The position numbers and the translations under genes are program-made. This document shows, piece after piece, positions 57,343-64,000 of a stretch of DNA of 64,000 nucleotides. The stretch's first letter is position 1, and the number at the start of each line of letters is the position of its first letter. The notes under the pieces were generated by a model. That model was not told the DNA's origin and did not search any database. It was given only the letters and a program-made list of their open reading frames with translations. Origin of the DNA: Rhodospirillales bacterium (GTDB lineage: Bacteria; Pseudomonadota; Alphaproteobacteria; Rhodospirillales; Defluviicoccaceae); assembly GCA_016793925.1 (NCBI GenBank), contig JAEULH010000026.1, positions 22,501 to 86,500 of the forward strand, read 5' to 3'.

Positions 57343-59969
57343 CGCGCGATCATGCCCTTGAAGCCGCCGCCGACCAGGGAGCCGACATCGGTCATGACAA
57401 TCAACGGGCTCAGCCCGCCCGGCGCGGCGAGGTAGCGCGGATGCCAGACGGGGTCGAACTTGTCCTTGAACCCGCGCAGGCCCTGGAAGTTGTAGAAATG
57501 CTCGCCGTGCTGGAACAGAAAGCTGCCGACCTTGTGCCACACCGGCGCCAGCGGATGGTCCTCCATTCCCGACATCGGCGCCATCCCCAGGGTAAAGGAT
57601 GCGAACCCGGCATCCTTGAGGTGAAGGATCAGCCGCAGGAAGAGAAACTGCATCGTGTAGCGGGGCGCCTCGCTGCTGTAGCGCATCAGGTCGATGGAGG
57701 CTTCCGCTTTCGTCGCCGTCGTCATCAGGGAGGCGAAGGCAACCGCCCGGCCATGCAGACTGGCGATCGCGATCGGCGAGCGCTCGACGATGGCGGCGGA
57801 AAACGCGCCCAAAGCGAACCGCTTCTCGCGCGTGTTCTTGGTCTGCAGCCAGTCGTCGGAGATGGCCTGGAGCTCGGCCAGGAGGGGCGTCGCGGCGCCC
57901 GTCGGCAGAACCTCGATTTCGAGCCCCTCGCGCTCGCCTCGGCTCAGGATATTGCGATCTTCCCGTCGCTTGCGACCCTGCAGGGAAAACGCGGTCAGGT
58001 CGATGACCGCCTCTTCGCCGATTTTCAGCGGCACGAGGCCGAGATCGAGATAGAGCGGCAGCGCCTCCGGCGTCGCCTGGTAGAAGGCGATGCGGGCGCC
58101 GACGCGATCGGCGAGTTCGCGGAAGGTCCAGGCCAGGTCGGCCCACGCCTTCTGCGGACCGACCGGATCGCCCATCGCCACCCAGCTTCGGGCGCGGACG
58201 CCATACATGATAAAGGCGTCGTCGCTCTCGTTGAAAAGCAGCGCCTTGTCTCCGAGCAGCGCCAGGTTGGCGTAGGTCCGATCCTGGGCCGCGATGACCG
58301 TGCCCGCGCGCTCGAGATCCGCCTCAACGGGAAGGTCGGGCGCGTGGCGCGGCGGGCGAAGCAGCCGCGCCAGGCCGGCGGCGGTGCCCGCCAGCAGAAC
58401 CGCCAGCAGCGCCCGCAGGGATCGCGGCGCGTCCTCCTTGAAGGCAAACTCCCACCACAGATTCTCGGCGTAATCGACGTGCCTGTAGGAAAAGGTGATC
58501 AGCCAGACCATCGAGCCGACGACCGCCGCGATCGCGAGCAGCCAACCCCAGGTGAACGGCGCATCGAGGAGCGACGTCTGCCGATAGAACTCGCGGCGAC
58601 AGGGCAGCAGCGCGACGAGCACCACGATCATGAGGGTCGCCTCCTCGTAGTCCCAGCCCTTGGCGAAAGATGTCGCCGCGGCGGTGGGCAGCACGAAGAG
58701 GGCCAGCCAGTAGGCGCCGTTCAGCCGGCGGAACAGCCCGCGCGAGAGAATCAGCAGGAGAAAGCCGGCGATGCTCGACAGGAAATGAGCCGTCTCGACC
58801 AGCGTCAGGGGCACGGTATTGGACAGGTACACCATGCGCCGCGGCACCGCAGGCGTCGCCGACGAGGCGATCATGACGACGCCGGCGATGAAAACGACCG
58901 TGCCCATGATCGTGGGAATGAGCCGCGTGCTCCAGGCGCCGATCTGGCGCGCCGCCTCCAGCGCCGGCGCGATCTTGCGGATCGCCTCGTCGGCGGCGAG
59001 CAGCATGGCCGCAAGCAGCAGCGGAAAGAGGTTGTAGATCGCACGATAGGCGACGAGCGCCGCCGTCGTCGTCTCGGCCGGCACCGAGCCGCCGAGAAGG
59101 AACAGCATGACGCTTTCGAACACGCCGAAGCCGCCGGGCACGTGGCTGATGACGCCGGCGACGATGGCGAGGCAGTAGAAGGTAATGAACGCGAACCAGC
59201 CGATGTCGCTGCTGGGCAGCAGGACGAAAAGCACGGAACCGGCCGACGCGATCTCGATCACCGACAGCACGAGCTGGCCCATGACCAGCGGCCCGGTGGG
59301 CAGGTCGACCGTCCATCGCCACAGTCGCAACGGCCGGCGACGGACAAAGACGAAGACGATCAGGGCGGCGACGGCCAGCAACATGCCGGCCCCGACCATC
59401 TGCAACAGCGGCGCCGGAACCGCGACCACGGCGGCGATGGCGTCCGGCCGCAGGCACATGGCGAAACCGGCCACCGCCGAGATCCCGACGTGGAAGGCGA
59501 GGCCGGATACGACCGCGACGCGCGCCACGTCGACCGCCTCGAGACCGGCCGCCGCGTAGATCCGGTAGCGCACCGAGGGGCCGGAGAGCAGGCTGAAGCC
59601 GATGGTGTTGGAGATGGCGTAGCCGGCGAAGGAGCCGAGCGCGATCCGGTGGTAGGGGAGTTTCTTGCCGATGTAGCGAACCGCCGACCAGTCGTAGCCG
59701 GTCAGGCAGAGAAAGCTGCCCGTGGTAAAGAGGACCGCCAGCCACAGCGCCGAGGCCGGCAGGGCGCGCAGGTCGACCATCACGGCGTGGTAGTTCAGGT
59801 GGCCGAGCAGGCGGTCGATCGCGAACAGGGTCAGGGCGAAAACCAGCGCCGCCGCCGCCGGCGGACCGAACCGCTTCAGCCGGGCGAAGCGCTCCAGGTC
59901 GGAACGCGAGCCGACGCCTCCGCCCGCCTCCTCGGTTTGGTCTCCGGCTTCAACAACATCGACGGCCAT
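57339..59969 (-). CDS. mprF: Phosphatidylglycerol lysyltransferase/flippase MprF
   Basis: An 876-residue protein with an N-terminal multi-helix flippase part (about 14 helices up to residue 540; GVISHVPGGFGVFESVML in the core) and a C-terminal aminoacyl-PG synthase domain (DUF2156, about 560-860, with motifs NILSRGEREGLEIEV, YTMQFLFLRLILHLKD and ending FLFQHGEHFYNFQGLRGFKDKFDPVWHPRYLA). It transfers lysine (or another amino acid) from tRNA to phosphatidylglycerol to reduce membrane negative charge. The start is ATG 59969, 15 bases after the RND pump stop, so both are probably transcribed together. acvB follows with a 4-base overlap. Confidence 0.95.
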   Translation of the reverse strand: MAVDVVEAGDQTEEAGGGVGSRSDLERFARLKRFGPPAAAALVFALTLFAIDRLLGHLNYHAVMVDLRALPASALWLAVLFTTGSFLCLTGYDWSAVRYIGKKLPYHRIALGSFAGYAISNTIGFSLLSGPSVRYRIYAAAGLEAVDVARVAVVSGLAFHVGISAVAGFAMCLRPDAIAAVVAVPAPLLQMVGAGMLLAVAALIVFVFVRRRPLRLWRWTVDLPTGPLVMGQLVLSVIEIASAGSVLFVLLPSSDIGWFAFITFYCLAIVAGVISHVPGGFGVFESVMLFLLGGSVPAETTTAALVAYRAIYNLFPLLLAAMLLAADEAIRKIAPALEAARQIGAWSTRLIPTIMGTVVFIAGVVMIASSATPAVPRRMVYLSNTVPLTLVETAHFLSSIAGFLLLILSRGLFRRLNGAYWLALFVLPTAAATSFAKGWDYEEATLMIVVLVALLPCRREFYRQTSLLDAPFTWGWLLAIAAVVGSMVWLITFSYRHVDYAENLWWEFAFKEDAPRSLRALLAVLLAGTAAGLARLLRPPRHAPDLPVEADLERAGTVIAAQDRTYANLALLGDKALLFNESDDAFIMYGVRARSWVAMGDPVGPQKAWADLAWTFRELADRVGARIAFYQATPEALPLYLDLGLVPLKIGEEAVIDLTAFSLQGRKRREDRNILSRGEREGLEIEVLPTGAATPLLAELQAISDDWLQTKNTREKRFALGAFSAAIVERSPIAIASLHGRAVAFASLMTTATKAEASIDLMRYSSEAPRYTMQFLFLRLILHLKDAGFASFTLGMAPMSGMEDHPLAPVWHKVGSFLFQHGEHFYNFQGLRGFKDKFDPVWHPRYLAAPGGLSPLIVMTDVGSLVGGGFKGMIAR

Positions 59970-59984
59970 GTGCACGGCAGCGGC

Positions 59985-62900
59985 TCAAGTCTCGCCGACA
60001 GGGGAATCCGGCTGGGACCGGCGCCGCCGCGCCATGCGCTCCACCGCCCCCTGAATTGCGGCGAAGAATATCGGCGCGAGCAGGGTTCCGACAATGGCCG
60101 CGGCAAGCATGCCGGAAAACACCGTCGTGCCGAGCGAGCGTCGGGCCGCGGCTCCGGCCCCGGTGGCGAACAGCAGCGGCATCACCCCGAGGATGAACGC
60201 GAACGCCGTCATCATGATCGCCCGGAAGCGCAACCGCGCGGCGGTGAGCGCCGCCTCGTGGATGGTTTGTCCGGCCTCGTGGTTGACCTTGGCGAACTCG
60301 ACGATAAGGATCGCGTTCTTGCACGCCAGCCCGATCAGCAGAACCATGCCGATCTGAGCGTACATGTCGTTGCTCAACCCCGCCACGAACAGGCCGGCGA
60401 GCGCGCCGAGGGCCGCCAAGGGCACCGACAGGACGACTGCAAACGGGACCGACCAGCTTTCGTACTGCGCGACCAGAAACAGGTAGGCGAAGACGATCGC
60501 CAGCGCGAACAGGATGGGCGCCGTTTTCCCCGCCGTCAGCTCCTGAAGGGTCACGCCCGACCATTCGAACGCGAAGCCCTCGGGGAGAACCTGGGCCGCG
60601 ACCCGTTCCATGGCCGAGATCGCATCGCCGGAACTGAACCCGGGCGACGGCGATCCGTTCACCTGGGCCGCGCGAAACAGGTTGTACCGCCGCAGCGTCT
60701 CTGGCCCGAGGGTCGGCGAGATTGTCGCAAGCGTCCTGAGCGGCACGATCTCGCCGCGGCCGTTGCGCACATACAGCCGCAGGACATCTTCCGGGCGCTG
60801 ACGATAATCCCTGTCGGCTTCGATCATGACCTTGTAGACCCGGCCGAACTTGTTGAAGTCGTTGACGTAGTATGAGCCAAGTTGGCTCTGCAGGGTGAGG
60901 AAGATCTCGCTCAACGGGACACCCTGGCGCTTCGCCTTTTCCCGGTCAATATCCAGCCAGATCTGCGGCACGTCGGCCTGGAACGTGCTGAAGACGTTGC
61001 TCAGCTCGGGCGTCTGGTTTGCCTGGAAGACGAGGCCGCGCAACGCCGCCGCGAGGTCCTGCGGGCTGCCGCCGCGCCGATCCTGAAGCTGGAAGTCGAA
61101 GCCGCCGACGGTGCCCAGCCCGCGAATGGAGGGCGGATTGAAGGCGATGACATTGGCTTCGGGAATGGCGAAGAGCTGCCCGCGCAGGCGGTTGAGAATA
61201 CCGCCGACCTGCAGGTCCGGCGCCCTTCGCTCGAACCATGGGTCGAGGACGGCAAACATCACCCCGCTGTTGGAGGCGGCCGAACCGGCGAGAAAGTTGA
61301 AGCCGCCGATGGTGACGACGTGGGCGATCCCGGGGGTCGCGGCGAGGATCTCGCGAACGTGATCGAGCGCGGCGCCGGTCCTGTTCAACGACGCCGCGGG
61401 CGGCAACTGGACATTGACGAAGAAATATCCCTGATCCTCCTCGGGAAGGAAGGATGTCGGCAAGCGGACGAAGCCCAGGTAGGTCAGGACCAGCAGACCG
61501 CAGAAGGCCGCGAGCACCAGCAGGATGTGGCGAAGGAGAAGGCCGACCGTGCGGACGTAGCCGCCGAGCGCGCGCCCGAAAGCCCAATTGAAGCTGCGGA
61601 AGAGCGGGCCGACGCGTTCGCTGTGCGGGCGGAGGAACGAGACGCACAGCGCCGGGCTGAGCGTCAGGGCGTTGATGGTGGATATCGCCACCGCGGCAGC
61701 GATGGTCAGGGCGAACTGCTGGTAGACCCGCCCGGTGATGCCGGGGAGGAAGCCGACGGGAATGAAAACGGCGAGCAGCACAAGCGAGGTGGCTATGATG
61801 GGTCCCGTCACTTCGCGCATCGCCCGCAGGGTCGCCTCGTGCGGCGGCAGGCCCTCGGTGAGCTTGCGCTGGACGTTTTCGACGACAATGATCGCGTCGT
61901 CGACGACGATGCCGATGGCGAGGATCAGGCCGAACAGGGTGATGGTGTTGATGGTGAAGCCGAGCGCGGCGAGCGCGAGAAAGGCGCCGATCAGCGACAC
62001 CGGGATGGCGATGAACGGTATCAGCGTCATCCGCCAGTCCTGGAGAAAGACGAAGACGACGAAAAGGACCAGGCCGATGGCGATCGCGAACGTCAGCGCG
62101 ACGTCCTGCACCGAGGCGGTGATAAACCTGGTCGTGTCGTAGAGAATCCGCGCGTCGAGGTCATTGGGGAACGTTTGCGACAGGCGATCGATCTCGCGCT
62201 GGACCCCGCGGGCGACATCGAGGGCGTTGGAGCCCGGAAGCTGGTAGATGCCGATGTTGGCCGACGGTTGGCCGTCGAGCTGCCCGAACGATGCGTAGCT
62301 CTGCGCTCCCAGTTCGACGCGGGCGATGTCGCCGACCCGGACGCTGGAACCGTCGGGATTGGCGCGAATGATGATGTTGCGGAACGCGTCTGCGTCCGCC
62401 AGCCGGCCCTGGGTGCGGATTGTGTACTGGAACTGCTGCTCGCCGTCGATCGGCGGCGCGCCGATCTGCCCCGGCGCGACCTGCACGTTTTGCTCGCGGA
62501 TCGCCGCGACCACGTCGCTGGTGGTGATGCCGAGGCTGGCCATGCGCTGGGCGTCGAGCCACATCCGCATCCCGTAGTCGCGGGCGCCGAAAATCGTCAC
62601 CTGGCCGACGCCGGGCAGGCGCGCCAGCGCGTCGGTCATGTTGATGCTGGCGAAGTTGCTCAGAAAGAGGCTGTCGTAGGTGCCCTTGGGCGACAGCACG
62701 TTGATGACGAGCAGCAGGTTCGTCGACTGCTTGCGCACCGAGACGCCCTGACGGTTGACCTCCTCGGGCAGACGCGGCGTCGCGAGCGACACCCGGTTCT
62801 GGACGTTGACCTGGGCGATATCCGGGTCGGTGCCGACGGCGAACGTGACCTGCAGGCTGTAGGTGCCGTCGTTCGCGCTCTGCGAGGCCATGTAGAGCAT

Positions 62901-63125
62901 GTTATCGACGCCGTTGACCTGCTCCTCGATCGGCTGGGCCACGGTCTCCTCGATCACGCCGGCGTTGGCACCCGGATACGTTGCCGATACATGCACCACC
63001 GGCGGAGTGATGTCCGGGTACTGGTCGATCGGCAGGGTCGCCAAGGAGATCAGCCCGGCCAGCGTGATGATGATCGAGACGACAAAGGCGAACTTCGGCC
63101 GGTCGATGAAGAAATCGCTGATCAT
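59985..63125 (-). CDS. RND multidrug efflux transporter permease (HAE-1 type)
   Basis: A 1046-residue inner-membrane pump with 12 helices and two large periplasmic loops. The N-terminus (ISDFFIDRPKFAFVVSIIITLAGL) and the proton-relay pair Asp409-Asp410 in TM4 (GIVVDDAIIVVENV) are characteristic, as is Lys in TM10 (LACKNAILIVEFAK). Family features include QVNGVDNMLYM and the LSPALC motif at TM6. ATG 63125 is chosen; the upstream frame gives only ten more residues. A membrane-fusion protein precedes it (138-base gap), whereas mprF-acvB follow with 15 bases. The outer-membrane factor is not in the window. Confidence 0.95.
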   Translation of the reverse strand: MISDFFIDRPKFAFVVSIIITLAGLISLATLPIDQYPDITPPVVHVSATYPGANAGVIEETVAQPIEEQVNGVDNMLYMASQSANDGTYSLQVTFAVGTDPDIAQVNVQNRVSLATPRLPEEVNRQGVSVRKQSTNLLLVINVLSPKGTYDSLFLSNFASINMTDALARLPGVGQVTIFGARDYGMRMWLDAQRMASLGITTSDVVAAIREQNVQVAPGQIGAPPIDGEQQFQYTIRTQGRLADADAFRNIIIRANPDGSSVRVGDIARVELGAQSYASFGQLDGQPSANIGIYQLPGSNALDVARGVQREIDRLSQTFPNDLDARILYDTTRFITASVQDVALTFAIAIGLVLFVVFVFLQDWRMTLIPFIAIPVSLIGAFLALAALGFTINTITLFGLILAIGIVVDDAIIVVENVQRKLTEGLPPHEATLRAMREVTGPIIATSLVLLAVFIPVGFLPGITGRVYQQFALTIAAAVAISTINALTLSPALCVSFLRPHSERVGPLFRSFNWAFGRALGGYVRTVGLLLRHILLVLAAFCGLLVLTYLGFVRLPTSFLPEEDQGYFFVNVQLPPAASLNRTGAALDHVREILAATPGIAHVVTIGGFNFLAGSAASNSGVMFAVLDPWFERRAPDLQVGGILNRLRGQLFAIPEANVIAFNPPSIRGLGTVGGFDFQLQDRRGGSPQDLAAALRGLVFQANQTPELSNVFSTFQADVPQIWLDIDREKAKRQGVPLSEIFLTLQSQLGSYYVNDFNKFGRVYKVMIEADRDYRQRPEDVLRLYVRNGRGEIVPLRTLATISPTLGPETLRRYNLFRAAQVNGSPSPGFSSGDAISAMERVAAQVLPEGFAFEWSGVTLQELTAGKTAPILFALAIVFAYLFLVAQYESWSVPFAVVLSVPLAALGALAGLFVAGLSNDMYAQIGMVLLIGLACKNAILIVEFAKVNHEAGQTIHEAALTAARLRFRAIMMTAFAFILGVMPLLFATGAGAAARRSLGTTVFSGMLAAAIVGTLLAPIFFAAIQGAVERMARRRRSQPDSPVGET

Positions 63126-63263
63126 GGCGTCGGCACTGACGTGTGCGCGCACGTGTCGCCGCGTGACGAGGCGTCTTCGCGAGCCCCGTCAGGGGCGTGG
63201 CGATCCGGTGCAAGCCGCCGGATGAATGCCGCGTCGATCGGGTCGAACACCGAAATCATGTCG

Positions 63264-64000
63264 TCATCCCGTCGGCGACTGCGCGGGCGGCCGAACCACA
63301 GTCGTGATCGGCGCGCCAGGGCGGACCTTCTGAATGCCCTCGTAGATCACCAGTTCGCCCTCGCCCAGACCGTTCGTCACCTGCCAGGCGGTGCCGGTGC
63401 GATCGCCGGTCTCGATCCGACGCACCTCGGCTGTGTTGTCGGGCTTGGCGACGAGTACGAAGCGCCCCGCCTGGTCTTCCTGCACCGCCGCCTGCGGGAT
63501 CAGCAAGGCCGGCTTGGCTTCGCGCGCCTTGAGCTCGACGGTGACGAAAAGGCCGGGCACCAGCAACTTGTCGGGGTTGGGGAAGACCGCGCGCACCGCG
63601 ATCGTGCCGGTCGTCGGATCGACGCGGTTGTCGACGAACTCGATCCGGCCGGCGTGGGGGTACTCGGCGTCGTTCGCCAAACGGAGTTGGGGAACGGGCT
63701 GCGGCACCGGTTCTCCCGTCGCCGCCTGGCTCTTGGCGGCCTTGCTCTGGTAATCGAGATAGAGCTGCTCGCTGACGTTGAACACGGCATAGATCGGATC
63801 GAGCTTGACCAGTCTTGCGAGCACGTCGCTGCTCGGCCCGACGAGGTTGCCGACGCTGTACGCGGACCGACCGATCCGGCCCGCGAACGGCGCGTAGATG
63901 TCCGTATATCCGAGGTTGAGCTGGGCCGTGCGCTGCTGGGCCTGCGCCGCCGCAACCTGCGCCGTGGCTTCGCGTTCGGCGGCGAGGTCCTCATCGCGCG
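63264..64000 (-). CDS. RND efflux membrane-fusion (adaptor) protein, 5' end beyond the window
   Basis: The visible 244 residues are the C-terminal two thirds of a periplasmic adaptor: a coiled-coil end (AQAQQRTAQLNL), lipoyl/barrel segments (GYTDIYAPFAGRIGRSAYSVGNLV), a beta-barrel with VDPTTGTIAVRAVFPNP, and the membrane-proximal domain (ALLIPQAAVQED, GLGEGELVIYEGIQKVRPG). It ends at 63264 and precedes the RND permease by 138 bases on the same strand. The signal peptide or lipobox lies outside the window. Confidence 0.92.
   Translation of the reverse strand, partial: RDEDLAAEREATAQVAAAQAQQRTAQLNLGYTDIYAPFAGRIGRSAYSVGNLVGPSSDVLARLVKLDPIYAVFNVSEQLYLDYQSKAAKSQAATGEPVPQPVPQLRLANDAEYPHAGRIEFVDNRVDPTTGTIAVRAVFPNPDKLLVPGLFVTVELKAREAKPALLIPQAAVQEDQAGRFVLVAKPDNTAEVRRIETGDRTGTAWQVTNGLGEGELVIYEGIQKVRPGAPITTVVRPPAQSPTG

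Noticed and set aside
57198..60875. Very long plus-strand frame opposite mprF and the RND gene
   Set aside because: Shadow of two well-conserved minus-strand genes; composition of Arg/Gln/Gly only.

Overview
The window is GC-rich and gene-dense and reads as the chromosome of an alphaproteobacterium, most probably of the order Rhodospirillales. The evidence is a split ATP synthase locus (an F0-only operon with both b and b' subunits), an SMC-DsbA-DUF721-MutY block, CtrA-era alphaproteobacterial families such as NnrU and AcvB, and a CbrA-type transporter-kinase beside a DUF485-ActP acetate operon. The genus cannot be fixed from the sequence. No tRNA, rRNA, CRISPR array, insertion sequence or phage gene was seen; this looks like core chromosome with a few lineage-specific operons.

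Layout. 1-3.2 kb: the 5' part of a multiheme cytochrome c, two small lipoproteins and a FadL-type porin, all on the minus strand. 3.5-6.1 kb: atpI-B-E-F'-F with a good sigma70-like promoter. 6.2-14.3 kb: smc, a DsbA-like oxidoreductase, a DUF721/DciA-like protein, mutY (+), apt, a tiny DUF6961-like gene and a CDP-alcohol phosphatidyltransferase. 14.5-27.5 kb: ChaC, then a carbon-sensing and uptake island: single-domain receiver, a degenerate kinase fused to a DnaQ-type exonuclease, a CbrX-like peptide, a CbrA-like SLC5-histidine kinase, a CBS-DUF294 nucleotidyltransferase, an SSS symporter, and DUF485-ActP preceded by a tandem TTGCGCAA repeat and closed by a strong intrinsic terminator.

27.5-33 kb: small secreted proteins, an O-acetyltransferase, TrkH, a Tat-exported HiPIP, an Old Yellow Enzyme and a GFA-family protein. 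33-41.1 kb: guaA, a DHOD-like protein, pyruvate:ferredoxin oxidoreductase and a GltD-like flavoprotein with ferredoxin domains, an anaerobic pyruvate/reductant module. 41.5-51 kb: NnrU, a class III cyclase, clpS-clpA, two membrane-associated GTPases and minCDE. 51-56 kb: a Cu,Zn superoxide dismutase with an altered zinc-ligand position, divergent from a compact three-gene operon of coiled-coil proteins with no assigned function. 55.9-64 kb: an apparent envelope-defence transcript of RND adaptor (cut by the window edge), RND pump, MprF and AcvB/VirJ.

The two best candidates for undescribed biology are the coiled-coil operon at 52.25-55.85 kb (cytosolic coiled coil, single-pass DUF6384-like protein, and coiled coil with a Gly/Trp tail) and the pseudo-kinase/exonuclease fusion embedded in the CbrA/ActP island at 15.3-27.5 kb.
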